DNA from: Halomonas binhaiensis
GTDB taxonomy: Bacteria > Pseudomonadota > Gammaproteobacteria > Pseudomonadales > Halomonadaceae
NCBI RefSeq assembly: GCF_008329985.2
Contig: NZ_CP038437.2
Location: 4,030,001 to 4,094,000, forward strand
Length of the DNA: 64,000 nt
Direction: 5' to 3'
In this document: positions 45,906 to 55,811 of the stretch, in pieces
Position numbering within the stretch: position 1 is the first letter of the stretch
How the letters are laid out: each line of letters begins with the position of its first letter
The notes under the pieces: generated by a model
The model's database searches: none
What the model saw: the letters and a program-made list of their open reading frames with translations, nothing else
Told to the model about the DNA's origin: nothing
Position numbers and translations under genes: made by a program

Positions 45906-47198
45906 TTGAGCAAGAAGATCCAGGCCATCCGTGGCATGAATGACCTGTTACCGGACCAGTCTCCGGTATGGCAGTACTTCGAAAGTCAGGTTCAGGCGTT
46001 GATGAAACGCTATGGCTATGACGAGATCCGCACGCCCATCGTCGAGCAGACGGCTCTTTTCTCGCGCTCCATCGGCGAAGTCACCGATATCGTCGAAAAG
46101 GAGATGTACACCTTCGAGGACCGCAATGGCGACAGCCTGACACTGCGTCCTGAAGGTACTGCCAGTACGGTGCGGGCCGCCATGGAACATGGCCTGTTGC
46201 ACAACCAGACCCAACGCCTGTGGTACCAGGGCCCGATGTTCCGGCATGAACGCCCGCAGAAAGGCCGTTATCGCCAGTTCCACCAAGTCGGTGTCGAGAC
46301 TTATGGCCTGGACGGTCCGGACATCGATGCCGAGGTCATACTGCTGTCAGCGCGGCTGTGGAAGCAGCTAGGCCTGTTCGAACATGTCACCCTGGAGCTC
46401 AACTCCCTGGGTTCCAACGAAGCACGTGCCGCCTATCGAGACCTGCTTGTCTCTTACTTCGAGCAGCATCATGAGCTGCTCGACGAAGATTCCCGGCGTC
46501 GCCTGACCAGCAACCCTCTGCGCATTCTGGACTCGAAGAATCCGGACATGGCAGAGATGCTGGCCGGTGCCCCAAGGTTGATGGACCATCTTGACGCAGA
46601 GTCCCGCGAGCACTTCGAAGCCCTCACTGCCCGCCTCGATACCGCGGGTATCGACTACGTCATCAATCCGCGCCTGGTACGCGGGCTCGACTATTACTGC
46701 CGCACCGTGTTCGAGTGGACCACCAATGCGCTCGGCAGCCAAGGCACAGTTTGCGCCGGTGGCCGTTATGATGGGCTGGTCGAACAGCTGGGCGGAAAAC
46801 CGACCCCAGCGGTAGGCTTTGCCATGGGAATCGAGCGCTTGATACTCCTGCTCGAGACGCTGGACATCGTACCGGCAGAAGCGCGAGCCCCCCTGGATAT
46901 CTATGTACTGGGCATGGACGAGTCCGCAGATGGTGCCGCCATGGCGCTGGCCGAACACCTGCGTGATGATTCGCCGAAGCTGAATGTACAGCTGCACTGC
47001 GGCGGCGGCAGCTTCAAGAGCCGTATCAAGAAAGCCGACCGCAGCGGAGCCCGTATCGCCTTGCTGCTGGGAGAAAGCGAGCTGACAAGCGGACAGGTAG
47101 CGGTCAAGTTCCTGCGTGACGACCGTGAACAGTGTCTTGTCGCCCAGAGCGCATTGGCTACAACCTTGGATTCCCTGCTGTCCACAGCGACCGCATGA
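45906..47198 (+). CDS. hisS: Histidyl-tRNA synthetase
   Basis: 430-residue class II synthetase. The start is TTG at 45906, with AAGGAG eight bases upstream and the family N-terminus [14 protein letters not shown]. Motif 2 is [20 protein letters not shown], the His-binding signature [15 protein letters not shown], and motif 3 [12 protein letters not shown]. An anticodon domain closes the protein. A 118-bp gap to ispG allows its own promoter. Confidence 0.98.
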   Translation: MSKKIQAIRGMNDLLPDQSPVWQYFESQVQALMKRYGYDEIRTPIVEQTALFSRSIGEVTDIVEKEMYTFEDRNGDSLTLRPEGTASTVRAAMEHGLLHNQTQRLWYQGPMFRHERPQKGRYRQFHQVGVETYGLDGPDIDAEVILLSARLWKQLGLFEHVTLELNSLGSNEARAAYRDLLVSYFEQHHELLDEDSRRRLTSNPLRILDSKNPDMAEMLAGAPRLMDHLDAESREHFEALTARLDTAGIDYVINPRLVRGLDYYCRTVFEWTTNALGSQGTVCAGGRYDGLVEQLGGKPTPAVGFAMGIERLILLLETLDIVPAEARAPLDIYVLGMDESADGAAMALAEHLRDDSPKLNVQLHCGGGSFKSRIKKADRSGARIALLLGESELTSGQVAVKFLRDDREQCLVAQSALATTLDSLLSTATA

Positions 47199-47222
47199 CG
47201 ACAGATCAAAAGGAGACCGCCC

Positions 47223-47882
47223 GTGGCGGACCTGAGAAGCGAAGAAGAACAGCTTGATGCTATCAAGCGCTGGTGGAAGGAAAACGGTACGGCCCTGATC
47301 GTTGGTGCAGCCCTGGCTGCAGCAGGTGTGTTCGGCTGGAAGTACTGGCAGGATTATCAGCACAACCAGGCCGTTGCTGCCTCAGTGACATATCAGCAGC
47401 TACTTGACCTGGCCAGCCGTAATCAGCTCGACGACAGTGCACGAGCCCAGGCCAAACAACTGAGTGAGCAACTCGGCAATGAGCACGGTGACAGCCTCTA
47501 TACCGATCTCGGCCTGCTGCTGAATGCACGGGTCCAGGTGGATGCTGGTGAGTTCGAGGCTGCCAAGTCCAGCCTGGAAACACTGATCAACGACGACAAC
47601 GATGCCTACATTGTCGGCATTGCCCGTCTGCGTCTGGCCCGATTGCAAAGTGCTCAGGGTGAGAATGATGCCGCCCTGGCCACATTGGACGGAGACATTC
47701 CCGATACTCTCGCTGCTCAGCGCGCCAATATCCGTGGCGACGTCTACTATGCCAACGGCCAGCAAGACCTTGCTGGCGAAGCCTGGAATGAAGCCCAGAA
47801 CCTGTCAGAGCAAAGTGGTCAGCCGTTGTACGGCATCGCCCTCAAGCTTGATAACCTGGGTGACAAGGAGGTCACGCTATGA
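47223..47882 (+). CDS. yfgM: YfgM-like SecYEG-associated TPR protein
   Basis: 219-residue inner-membrane protein with GTG start. The N-terminal ADLRSEEEQLDAIKRWWKEN is cytoplasmic, one membrane helix covers residues about 21-41, and the periplasmic TPR domain has NQLDDSARAQAKQLSEQLG and GDVYYANGQQDLAGEAWNEA. It is an ancillary translocon subunit that helps periplasmic chaperone transfer. It overlaps bamB by ATGA. Confidence 0.92.
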   Translation: MADLRSEEEQLDAIKRWWKENGTALIVGAALAAAGVFGWKYWQDYQHNQAVAASVTYQQLLDLASRNQLDDSARAQAKQLSEQLGNEHGDSLYTDLGLLLNARVQVDAGEFEAAKSSLETLINDDNDAYIVGIARLRLARLQSAQGENDAALATLDGDIPDTLAAQRANIRGDVYYANGQQDLAGEAWNEAQNLSEQSGQPLYGIALKLDNLGDKEVTL

Positions 47883-49030
47883 AGCCCATGAAAGCCCTGG
47901 CAGCCAGCGCCGCCATTACTGCCCTTCTGGCCGGCTGTGCCAGCGATGTGGAGCCCCGTTTCAAGCCCAAGGAGCTGCAATCCATTTCAGCTTCCACCCA
48001 GGTGGAAGAACGCTGGAGCGAAAGCGTCGGCAAGGGCCTGGGCAATGCGACCTACCCCATCGAGCCTGCGCTTGATGGCAACACTCTCTTCGCTGCCGAT
48101 GAAAGAGGGCTGGTTGAAGCTCTCAACACCTCGAATGGCGACACTCGCTGGGAAATCGAACTCGATAACCCGGTATCCAGTGGCCTGACAGCACGGGAGG
48201 GTGTGCTTTATCTGGCCACCCGCAATGGCCAGGTGGTTGCTATCGATCAGTCCAATGGCAAGGTCAAGTGGCGTACCCGCGTATCCAGCGAAGTGCTGGC
48301 AGCCCCTCAGCCAACGACCAACCTGCTGATCGTGCAGGCCGTGGATGGCAGCGTCACCGCCCTGGACCGTGTCAGTGGCGATCGCCAGTGGACCTATCGT
48401 GCCAACATGCCAGCACTGTCACTGCGCAGCGTCGGCACCCCTACTGCCATCGACCAGGTCACGTTTGCCGGCTTTGCCAACGGCCACCTGGCTATCCTGG
48501 ATAACCGCAGTGGGCAGCAGCTTTCCGAGCGCACCATCGCTGTCTCCACTGGGCGCAATGAAGTCGACCGTCTGGTTGATGTCGCTGGCCAGCCCGCGTT
48601 GACTCCGGATGGTCGCCTGTTCGTGACCAGCTATAACGGCCGGACAGTGGCTCTCAACGCTCAGAACGGTGAAACCCTGTGGTACAAGGAAATGTCCAGT
48701 TACCACACTCCTGTTCTGGTCGGCGAGACACTCTATGTGGTCGATGAGGCCAGCCGCCTGACGGCCTTCGATGCCGGTAGCGGTGGCGAACTGTGGACCA
48801 TGGATGATCTCTATGGCCGCTCCCTTACTGCCCCCGCCTATGCCGATGGACGCATCGTAGTCGGCGACAACGAAGGGTACGTGCACTTCATCGACGCCGA
48901 CAGTGGCCGCTTGGTGGGACGTACCCGTATCGATAAATCTGGTATCAGCGTACGCCCTGTTACCGATGGCAAGCGCGTATATGCTCTGGCCAATGACGGA
49001 AGCCTGGAGGCTCTGGACATCCGCCCATGA
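47879..49030 (+). CDS. bamB: Outer-membrane assembly lipoprotein BamB
   Basis: 383-residue lipoprotein with lipobox LLAGC (Cys20) and an eight-bladed propeller of PQQ-like repeats ([68 protein letters not shown]). It is part of the BAM complex. Coupled to yfgM upstream and der downstream by 4-bp overlaps. Confidence 0.97.
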   Translation: MKPMKALAASAAITALLAGCASDVEPRFKPKELQSISASTQVEERWSESVGKGLGNATYPIEPALDGNTLFAADERGLVEALNTSNGDTRWEIELDNPVSSGLTAREGVLYLATRNGQVVAIDQSNGKVKWRTRVSSEVLAAPQPTTNLLIVQAVDGSVTALDRVSGDRQWTYRANMPALSLRSVGTPTAIDQVTFAGFANGHLAILDNRSGQQLSERTIAVSTGRNEVDRLVDVAGQPALTPDGRLFVTSYNGRTVALNAQNGETLWYKEMSSYHTPVLVGETLYVVDEASRLTAFDAGSGGELWTMDDLYGRSLTAPAYADGRIVVGDNEGYVHFIDADSGRLVGRTRIDKSGISVRPVTDGKRVYALANDGSLEALDIRP

Positions 49031-50430
49031 CCCCCGTGATCGCCCTGGTCGGCCGCCCCAATGTCGGCAAATCGACCCTGTTTAACCGCCTGACCCGCTC
49101 GCGGGATGCCCTGGTTGCTGATTTCCCTGGTCTGACCAGGGATCGCAAGTATGGCAATGGCATGCTTGGCAACAAGGCCTATACCGTCATCGATACTGGC
49201 GGTATCAGCGGCGATGAAGAAGGCATCGATGCAGCGATGGCGGAGCAGTCCCTGCAAGCCATCGATGAAGCCGATATCGTATTGTTCCTGGTCGATGCTC
49301 GGGCCGGCCTCAATGTGGCTGACGAGGCTATCGCCAACCACTTGCGCATCAACCAGAAAAAGACCTGGCTGGTGGTCAACAAGACAGATGGCCTGGAAGA
49401 ACATTCCGCCATGGCCGACTTCTGGCAGTTGGGGCTGGGAGATCCTCGCCCCATCGCCGCAGCCCATGGCCGCAATGTGACCACGCTGATAGACGAGGTG
49501 CTCGCACCTTTCCCCGAACGCGATATGGACATCCCTGCCGACACCGGTACCAAGGGTATTCGTATCGGGGTGATCGGTCGCCCCAATGTGGGCAAGTCGA
49601 CGCTGGTCAATCGCCTGCTGGGCGAAGATCGTGTTGTCGTCTTCGACGAGGCTGGCACCACTCGTGATGCCATCGAAATCCCCTTCGAACGTCACGGCAA
49701 GCCATATGTGCTGGTCGATACTGCCGGTGTCCGCCGCCGCAAGAACGTTCACGAGGTGGCCGAAAAGTTCTCGATCATCAAGACCCTGGATGCGATCAAG
49801 GAATGCCATGTTGCCATCATGGTGTTGGATGCTCGCAGTGGGCTTGTCGAACAGGATCTGCACCTGCTCGACTACGTGCTGACGACCGGTCGTGCCCTGG
49901 TACTGGCAGTCAACAAGTGGGACGGACTGGAACAGGAAGCCAAGGAAAAGATGCGTGCTGAGATCAAGCGCCGTCTAGGCTTCGCCGACTACGCCGAGCT
50001 GCATTTCATCTCTGCGCTACACGGTACGGCGGTGGGTGATCTTTACCCGTCCATCGAGAGAGCTTTCGCTTCAGCCAACAGCCACTGGTCCACCAACCGC
50101 CTGACCACACTGCTGCAGGATGCCGTCGAACAGCATCAGCCGCCCATGGTCAATGGTCGCCGAATCAAGCTGCGCATGGCCCACCAGGGTGGCTCCAATC
50201 CGCCGATCATCGTGGTCCATGGCAACCAGACTCATCAGTTGCCCGAAGCGTACAAGCGTTATCTGACCAATACCTTCCGTAAGGTATTGAAGGTACGCGG
50301 CACCCCGATACGCTTCGAGTTCCGTTCCGGCAAGAACCCTTTCGACAGCATGGCAGATGCTTCAGACCGCGAGAAGGCCAAGAAACGCGAGCTGAACCGC
50401 ACCAAGGATGCCCGCAAGTCCCGTCGTTAA
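49027..50430 (+). CDS. der: Ribosome-associated GTPase Der (EngA)
   Basis: 467-residue 50S assembly GTPase with two tandem G domains: [20 protein letters not shown] (residues about 8-27) and [18 protein letters not shown] (about 183-200). Each has DTGG/DTAG and NKTD/NKWD motifs. A C-terminal KH-like domain with [19 protein letters not shown] and a basic tail RKSRR follow. Starts inside the bamB stop (ATGA). Confidence 0.98.
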   Translation: MTPVIALVGRPNVGKSTLFNRLTRSRDALVADFPGLTRDRKYGNGMLGNKAYTVIDTGGISGDEEGIDAAMAEQSLQAIDEADIVLFLVDARAGLNVADEAIANHLRINQKKTWLVVNKTDGLEEHSAMADFWQLGLGDPRPIAAAHGRNVTTLIDEVLAPFPERDMDIPADTGTKGIRIGVIGRPNVGKSTLVNRLLGEDRVVVFDEAGTTRDAIEIPFERHGKPYVLVDTAGVRRRKNVHEVAEKFSIIKTLDAIKECHVAIMVLDARSGLVEQDLHLLDYVLTTGRALVLAVNKWDGLEQEAKEKMRAEIKRRLGFADYAELHFISALHGTAVGDLYPSIERAFASANSHWSTNRLTTLLQDAVEQHQPPMVNGRRIKLRMAHQGGSNPPIIVVHGNQTHQLPEAYKRYLTNTFRKVLKVRGTPIRFEFRSGKNPFDSMADASDREKAKKRELNRTKDARKSRR

Positions 50431-50461
50431 TGGCAGACTGGCTAGAGCGGCTTCTTTAGAA

Positions 50462-50545
50462 GAAAGAATCTCGCCAGAGAAGCTCTCCATCAAGAGAAGC
50501 CCTCCATCAAGAGAACCTCTCTACCAAGATAAGCCCCCCCACCAA
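50462..50545. repeat. Four to five 17-bp tandem repeats after der
   Basis: GAGAAGCTCTCCATCAA (50477), GAGAAGCCCTCCATCAA (50494), GAGAACCTCTCTACCAA (50511) and a longer decayed copy at 50528, with a poor first copy at 50462. The array ends at the terminator hairpin. Confidence 0.88.
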
Positions 50546-50580
50546 GGGGAACAGCACTACCCTATAAGTGCTGTTCCCCT
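50545..50580 (+). terminator. Hairpin at the end of the hisS-der transcript
   Basis: AGGGGAACAGCACT (50545-50558) and AGTGCTGTTCCCCT (50567-50580) are perfect 14-bp arms with an 8-base loop. No T-tract follows. Confidence 0.7.
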
Positions 50581-50677
50581 GGTTCACGACTCGTCTTACT
50601 CTAGTACCCGATCACCAACTGTGCCGAACAGGGCACCCTGACGCCACGACTCCTCTGACTGGTCGGAGATATCCTTC

Positions 50678-51301
50678 ATGCTGAGCCGTTCTACGCGCCG
50701 TGTACGGCGTATCCGTCTGCTTGTCCCTTTCTGCCTGACCTTCATGCTGGCAGGCTGCTTCACGCTGCCCACGGCAGGCCTGTATGCCTTTCGGCTTGCC
50801 GTGACCTCTCTGGGGGTGGAGAACGTCAAGATCGGCCCGCTTTCCATCAATGCCGGCCTCGATACCAGCGATATCACCTCTCTGGTGTTATCCAGCCTTG
50901 GCGCAGGCAGTCTACCGGTGCAGGCCACCATGGCATTGGGGCTAGGCTTGCCTGTCGGCATGCCTGCCGTGGAAATGTCCGGCTTCAAGTGGACGCTGGA
51001 CATGCCCGGTGTAGAGCAGGTCAGCGGTGACTATCAGGAAAACGTGACGCTTACTTCAGGCAAGGATGCCAATCTGCGCCTGCCGATCAGCTTTGACATC
51101 TTTGGCGACAGAGAAGAGCTAAAGCCCATGATCGAAATGGCTGCCCAGTTGGCGCGCCAAGGAGAACTGCCCGCCGGCAGCCAGCTTGCCATTACCCCTG
51201 GCGATCTGACGGGACTGGGCATGACCCTGCCTTCAGGGTTGCTTACCCCCACCATTCGCCTGAATGTGGGTGAGGATGGCAGCCTGACCCCCCAAGGCTA
51301 G
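50678..51301 (+). CDS. Hypothetical lipoprotein, LEA14/WHy-like in appearance
   Basis: 207-residue protein with a lipoprotein signal (LLVPFCLTFMLAGC, Cys at about residue 26). The mature part is beta-rich with GPLSINAGLDTSDITSLVLS, KWTLDMPGVEQVSGDYQENV and LRLPISFDIFGDREELKPMI. The alternating strands and position of LRLPISFD recall LEA14/WHy domains, but I cannot name the family. Gly/Leu-rich stretch in the middle (SSLGAGSLPVQATMALGLGL). Single gene between der and a convergent ATPase gene. Confidence 0.6.
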   Translation: MLSRSTRRVRRIRLLVPFCLTFMLAGCFTLPTAGLYAFRLAVTSLGVENVKIGPLSINAGLDTSDITSLVLSSLGAGSLPVQATMALGLGLPVGMPAVEMSGFKWTLDMPGVEQVSGDYQENVTLTSGKDANLRLPISFDIFGDREELKPMIEMAAQLARQGELPAGSQLAITPGDLTGLGMTLPSGLLTPTIRLNVGEDGSLTPQG

Positions 51302-51324
51302 CCTCCACGATTACCTGAACAGCC

Positions 51325-51366
51325 CTCACAGCAACGCACCGCCAATAGGCGGTGCGTTACTGTGAG
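51325..51366. terminator. Long hairpin between convergent lipoprotein and DUF815 genes
   Basis: CTCACAGCAACGCACCGCC (51325-51343) and GGCGGTGCGTTACTGTGAG (51348-51366) pair over 19 bp with one mismatch and an AATA loop. It probably ends both transcripts, although no T-tract is present. Confidence 0.75.
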
Positions 51367-51387
51367 GAGCGGCAATATTTCCCGCTG

Positions 51388-52263
51388 TCAGAGGCCCTCA
51401 TGCAGCCGACGCTTACCCACCCAGTCAGTAGCAAACTGATAGGCACAGCGCCCGCTGCGTCCACCACGCAAGGTAGCAAAGCGCACGGCAGCCAGTTGCG
51501 CCTCTTCGTTCCAGTCACCCGAGCGCCCCAGACGCCCAACCCAATGCTGGCAGGTATCCAGATAGCTCTGTTGATTGAATGGGTGAAAGGCCAGCCATAG
51601 GCCGAAACGGTCTGACAGGGAGATCTTCTCTTCCACTGCATCACCATGATGCAGCTCTTCTCCATCCGAGGTGAGATGGGATGCGTCGTTATCGCTCATA
51701 TGTTCAGGCAGCAGGTGACGACGATTGGACGTGGCATAGAGCAGAACATTGTCCGGCGGGCCGGTCAAAGTACCATCGAGCACACTCTTGAGCGCCTTGT
51801 AAGCATCATCCGAACCTTCGAAGGACAGGTCATCGCAATACACCACAAAACGTGCAGGCTCCCGGCGCAACTGCTCTACCAGCACTGGCAGGCCAGCCAG
51901 GTCATGGCGGTCCACCTGTATCAGGCGCAACCCTTCATCCGACAGGCTGTTCAACAGTGCGCGCACCATGGATGACTTGCCGCTGCCACGAGACCCCCAC
52001 AGCAACACGTGATTGGCCGGCAGCCCCTTGAGAAAGGCCCGAGTATTGGCCAGCAGGGCTTCTTTCTGACGTTCAACACCGACCAGATCATCGAGACTCA
52101 TGGCGTCACGAGGCGGTACGGGAACCAGATGCCCTCCCAGGGCATGTCGTTGCCATAGCGCGGCAACATCCCGCGTCCAATCGACGCGCGGTGGTGTATC
52201 TGGCAGCCAGGGCTCGAGCCGGTCCAGAACCTGCATCAAGCGCTGGGTGAAGTCGGTGTCCAT
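51388..52263 (-). CDS. DUF815-family AAA-type ATPase
   Basis: 291-residue P-loop protein with Walker A LWGSRGSGKSSMVRALL (residues about 88-104), RFVVYCDDLSFEGSDDAYKA as Walker B region and LLYATSNRRHLLPEHM as sensor. This is the widespread DUF815 group of unknown role, found in many proteobacteria. No signal or membrane segment. Single gene. Confidence 0.88.
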   Translation of the reverse strand: MDTDFTQRLMQVLDRLEPWLPDTPPRVDWTRDVAALWQRHALGGHLVPVPPRDAMSLDDLVGVERQKEALLANTRAFLKGLPANHVLLWGSRGSGKSSMVRALLNSLSDEGLRLIQVDRHDLAGLPVLVEQLRREPARFVVYCDDLSFEGSDDAYKALKSVLDGTLTGPPDNVLLYATSNRRHLLPEHMSDNDASHLTSDGEELHHGDAVEEKISLSDRFGLWLAFHPFNQQSYLDTCQHWVGRLGRSGDWNEEAQLAAVRFATLRGGRSGRCAYQFATDWVGKRRLHEGL

Positions 52264-52514
52264 GCTGTTTTCTCCTTACTCTTCCGCAGTGCTTTTGCTC
52301 GCACTGTCTTGATTCTGAATTGCATTGCGGCGGCCAGATATCGGCCAAGGGCCACAAGCGTAGGGCATTGGCGACAGATTGTGCATGCTTTTGCGATTGA
52401 CCATCGCCACGGGACAGGTATCTTGACAACATTACTCGCCTTTCCTGTCGGAGCCACCGCCGCATGCTCACCCCATGATCCGGTGTTTCCGCAGTTACTC
52501 TCAAGGAGTCGATC

Positions 52515-53324
52515 ATGAGATTGATGAAATCCCTCGGCGTGTGTGCGCTGATGGTGTCAGTGGCTGCCTGTACCACGTCTCCCACTGGACGTAGCCAGTT
52601 GCTGATGATGAATGATCAGGAGCTCGACCAGATGGGAGCTCAGGCCTTCCAGCAATACCAGCAGGAGCTGCCCAGCGTAAATGGGGCTCCGCTCGAGTAT
52701 GTACAGTGCATCACCCGCAATATCGTCGCAGTCTTGCCTCCGGAAGAGCGCGATCAGAATTGGCAGGTCAAGGTTTTCAAGTCTGATGATGCCAACGCCT
52801 TCGCCCTTCCCGGCGGTTATGTAGGGGTGAATACCGGGCTGCTCAAGGTCGCCACCAATCAGGATCAGGTAGCAACGGTCATCGGCCACGAAATCGGCCA
52901 TGTCCTTGCCCATCACGCCAATGAGCGAGCCTCTACCCAAGGCCTTACTCAGTTAGGCATGTCTGTGGGCGGCTCCCTGCTCGGTGCTGGTGGCGGGGCT
53001 GGAAGTGATGCGGCCATGGCCGCCATGGGCATGGGTGCCCAATACGGTATCCTGCTGCCCTTCTCTCGCAGCCATGAAAGTGAAGCCGATACCATCGGTC
53101 TGGATCTGATGGCCAATGCAGGCTTCGATCCTCGTGCGAGCATCGACCTGTGGCACAACATGGCGGCTTCCGGCGGTGGCCAACCGCCTGAGTGGATGTC
53201 CACCCACCCGAGCAACAGTGGCCGTATCTCCGGCCTGGAAGCCCACATGTCCGAGGCCATGGCACTCTACCAGCAAGCCCAGGCGGCAGGACGAGTGCCT
53301 CAGTGCAAGGCTCCCTCTGCCTGA
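52515..53324 (+). CDS. M48-family zinc metalloprotease lipoprotein (LoiP/YcaL-like)
   Basis: 269-residue periplasmic/outer-membrane protease. It has a lipobox MVSVAAC (Cys19), the zinc motif IGHEIGHVLAHHANERAS (HExxH at about residues 126-130), and the third ligand region RSHESEADTIGLDLMANAGF. Relatives process or degrade outer-membrane proteins. Upstream 250 bp hold only its promoter region. Confidence 0.92.
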   Translation: MRLMKSLGVCALMVSVAACTTSPTGRSQLLMMNDQELDQMGAQAFQQYQQELPSVNGAPLEYVQCITRNIVAVLPPEERDQNWQVKVFKSDDANAFALPGGYVGVNTGLLKVATNQDQVATVIGHEIGHVLAHHANERASTQGLTQLGMSVGGSLLGAGGGAGSDAAMAAMGMGAQYGILLPFSRSHESEADTIGLDLMANAGFDPRASIDLWHNMAASGGGQPPEWMSTHPSNSGRISGLEAHMSEAMALYQQAQAAGRVPQCKAPSA

Positions 53325-53360
53325 GACCATGCAGGCTGAGTCTGGCCAGCTAAACAAACA

Positions 53361-53393
53361 AAAGGAGAGCCCTCAGGGGCTCCCCTTTTTTTC
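53361..53393 (+). terminator. Rho-independent terminator of the M48 protease gene
   Basis: AAAGGAGAGCCC and GGGCTCCCCTTT pair over about 12 bp with one mismatch, followed by TTTTTTT at 53386-53392. Confidence 0.88.
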
Positions 53394-53407
53394 TGGTCGA
53401 AAGCTTT

Positions 53408-53472
53408 GCTGACAGAGAACTTTTCTGACAGAGAGCTTTTCCTAACAGAGAGCTTTTCCTGGCAGAGCTCGA
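53408..53472. repeat. Four 16-17-bp tandem repeats after the M48 terminator
   Basis: GCTGACAGAGAACTTTT (53408), CTGACAGAGAGCTTTT (53425), CCTAACAGAGAGCTTTT (53441) and a decayed CCTGGCAGAGCTCGAG (53458). Confidence 0.85.
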
Positions 53473-53573
53473 GACGCGGAAATGATGCCGCACCACAAGC
53501 CGCATTACTCCTGCTGCCTATAATGGCTGCTGTAGCGTTCACAACGTCTCTGCGTGACTGTCGGCTGTCGATA

Positions 53574-54479
53574 TCACAGGGCTTTCTTTCGGCAAAGGTA
53601 ACGCTGCTCTATCGCCAACCCCAACCAGATACCGGCAATCATGCTGGCCAAAGCAAGAGCGGCAGCAGGAGAACCGGAAGGCAGCGCCAATAGTAGCTGG
53701 CTATCATTGCCACCAAGAGCCAGAGCACTCCCCACGCCCATGACACTACCAGCAAGAAGATGCTTGGCCCAACGTGTCGGGCCGCTCTGATACTGACGCC
53801 AGGAGACCCGCGGAGTTGCCGCGAGAATCATTCCGGCCACCAATGCAATACTGATCAACACCCGTTGCATATCCGGCCATGGCAGTCTTCCTGTCAGCAC
53901 CCGGGTACTGACCTGCTCAATCAGTTGGCTGGGAGACCAGGAAGGCTCCATTATCCCGAGAACCCCAGCTGTTGCCCCGAAAACCATCACACCGGCATAG
54001 ATGCGACGATGACTTGGCGCCAACCGCCAGATGATCAGTACTGACCCGACTGCGGCAATACCAATCAACCACCATGGTGGAGGGTGGGCACCACCGAGAG
54101 ATTGATATTCGATAACAGGTGACAGCCAACCCAGCCACCACCAGCCCAATACCCAGCCGGCCATGGTGGCCAGCATATGATAGTGACCACGTGACAGTGC
54201 CGTCAGTGTGGAGAGGGTACATCCCTGATTGAAAGCAGCCGCAATGCCAAAAAGTCCTCCACCAAGAGCAAATGGCCACGTACTGGCATAACGGGTGATG
54301 CCTTTGCTCCATGGCGTATCGGTAAATACCGGTGTTGCCAGCCAGAACCACACACCACATCCCAGTATCACAATAAGCAGCCCCGGCTGCCTGGTTCTCA
54401 AGCGTTGTACGGACTTCACCATGCATAGTCCGGTGCGCTGTGCCAATATTCCCAGCAATGCGGCCAGCAGCAATATCAT
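53574..54479 (-). CDS. YeeE/YedE-family sulfur-compound transporter
   Basis: 301-residue inner-membrane protein with about nine hydrophobic segments. The YeeE signatures with conserved cysteines are present as AQRTGLCMVKSVQRL and AAAFNQGCTLSTLTALSRGH. It probably imports thiosulfate or a related species. The ATG at 54479 has GAGGAG nine bases upstream and is preferred; ATG 54551 and TTG 54593 would add hydrophilic leaders. The TusA-like partner often found next to yeeE is not here. Confidence 0.82.
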   Translation of the reverse strand: MILLLAALLGILAQRTGLCMVKSVQRLRTRQPGLLIVILGCGVWFWLATPVFTDTPWSKGITRYASTWPFALGGGLFGIAAAFNQGCTLSTLTALSRGHYHMLATMAGWVLGWWWLGWLSPVIEYQSLGGAHPPPWWLIGIAAVGSVLIIWRLAPSHRRIYAGVMVFGATAGVLGIMEPSWSPSQLIEQVSTRVLTGRLPWPDMQRVLISIALVAGMILAATPRVSWRQYQSGPTRWAKHLLAGSVMGVGSALALGGNDSQLLLALPSGSPAAALALASMIAGIWLGLAIEQRYLCRKKAL

Positions 54480-54933
54480 CAGTAGCTTCTCCTCGGCTGT
54501 ACTCCCAGAGCTTCGATGATCTGGCGAGTCTACTTGAATCAGGTCAGCCATTTGTGGCCTGAATGTCTGTCTCCGCTTGTGACTGCCAACCAAGCATCGA
54601 AGCCCTGGTCGGTTCAGCTCTGGTAACCAAGCGCTTTCGGCAGGCCCACCAAGGGTGAGGACATTCCGTCACTGGCAGATGGCTTAGGGGCATGCACAGA
54701 TCACGCTTGTCTTAGACGGCCTTACACTGCAGAACTTTCTGCAACTTCGACCAATGTCCAGCGCCAAGCAGTCACCGTGGTACAGGAAAACCGCACCGCC
54801 GGTGTGTGGAAATCGAAACGGTACGAGTTTTCTCTTTTATGGCAACATATTGAGTCAAGCATCAATAACGAAATAAATGGCTTTCGAGAACCAAGCATTA
54901 CCCACTCATGAAGGGACGACAGGGAACGCCTCC
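54480..54933. other. Intergenic region between yeeE-like gene and barnase-like gene
   Basis: About 450 bases. Both flanking promoters should lie here (genes are divergent). The part at 54810-54880 is AT-rich and is the likely promoter of the barnase gene. I see no further gene; a minus-strand frame at 54722-55273 is only the mirror of the barnase gene. Confidence 0.5.
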
Positions 54934-55362
54934 ATGCTGAAACGATTACTGATGATTGCCGTGTTGGCCATTGCCGGGTTGGTGATTTACGAGGACCCTG
55001 GGCATTGGCTGGGAGACACTGCCCAGGACTCGAACACCCAGACGATCGAGCAGACCACACCACAAGCCGACAGCCAGCAGGCAGGCTCAGGGCATCTGGA
55101 AGGCCAGGCGCAGATCGACGCCACCATGCGCCTGATCGACAACGGAGGCCCATTCCCCTACTCACAGGACGGCACGGTCTTCCAGAACCGTGAAGGACGC
55201 TTGCCGAATGAGCCTCGGGGCTACTATCACGAATATACCGTCGAGACACCTGGACTCGATCACCGTGGTGCACGGCGAATTGTCACTGGAGGCAATCCAC
55301 CGGAAATCTTCTACTACACCGCGGATCACTACGATTCCTTCATTGTGCTGGAAGAACGCTGA
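54934..55362 (+). CDS. Barnase-type guanyl ribonuclease with N-terminal membrane anchor
   Basis: 142-residue RNase of the N1/T1/barnase family. The catalytic residues are in place: Glu100 in GYYHEYTVETPG, the arginines in RGARRIVTGG and His132 in FYYTADHYDSF. Domain body: LIDNGGPFPYSQDGTVFQNR. A hydrophobic N-terminus (LKRLLMIAVLAIAGLVIY) serves as signal or anchor; no clear signal peptidase site is seen. A polar linker (residues about 29-62) follows. Its stop overlaps the barstar start by one base (TGATG), a typical toxin-inhibitor arrangement. An upstream ATG at 54877 is possible. Confidence 0.9.
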   Translation: MLKRLLMIAVLAIAGLVIYEDPGHWLGDTAQDSNTQTIEQTTPQADSQQAGSGHLEGQAQIDATMRLIDNGGPFPYSQDGTVFQNREGRLPNEPRGYYHEYTVETPGLDHRGARRIVTGGNPPEIFYYTADHYDSFIVLEER

Positions 55363-55802
55363 TGAGCATTCAACTTCCTCAAAATGGCGTCTACCGGCTG
55401 TCGGCCCAAGCAGCCGAAAGCCTGGACGCGACCGTCGTTCCACAGGTCGTCGTGCTGAACTGGCACAAGCTGCCGGTAACGCAATGGAGCAGGGATGAGC
55501 TTCTGGATGGGCTGGCCCGGGGACTGAACTTCCCGGATCACTTTGGGCACAACTGGGATGCTGCCTGGGACTGCCTGACAGAATTGACCTGGCAGGCCGG
55601 CGAACACAAGATCATTGTATTGCCCAACACCGACCAGTCCTCGCACGACACTCAGGCAATGACCACCTTCCTCAACCTGATGGGAGAGGCTTGTGAGCAT
55701 TGGAAGGAACAAGGACAGCAGTTGCTGGTATTGATTGCCTGGGATGAAGGCAGCCCTGTCCCCGAGTGGTTGTCAGGCGTGCCCGTCTTGGCGGATGAGT
55801 GA
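55362..55802 (+). CDS. Barstar-family ribonuclease inhibitor
   Basis: 146-residue cytoplasmic inhibitor with the barstar core LNFPDHFGHNWDAAWDCLTE (residues about 48-67), VVVLNWHKLPVTQWSRDELL before it and LLVLIAWDEGSP after it. It should bind the upstream barnase and block its acidic cleft partner site. Coupled to the toxin gene by overlap; followed 9 bp later by arfB. Confidence 0.92.
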   Translation: MSIQLPQNGVYRLSAQAAESLDATVVPQVVVLNWHKLPVTQWSRDELLDGLARGLNFPDHFGHNWDAAWDCLTELTWQAGEHKIIVLPNTDQSSHDTQAMTTFLNLMGEACEHWKEQGQQLLVLIAWDEGSPVPEWLSGVPVLADE

Positions 55803-55811
55803 GTCTTCACC

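Noticed and set aside
46368..47363. 331-codon minus-strand frame opposite hisS
   Set aside because: hisS is certain on the plus strand; this frame is its mirror.
54722..55273. 183-codon minus-strand frame
   Set aside because: Mostly antisense to the barnase gene; Arg/Ser/Trp-rich shadow composition.
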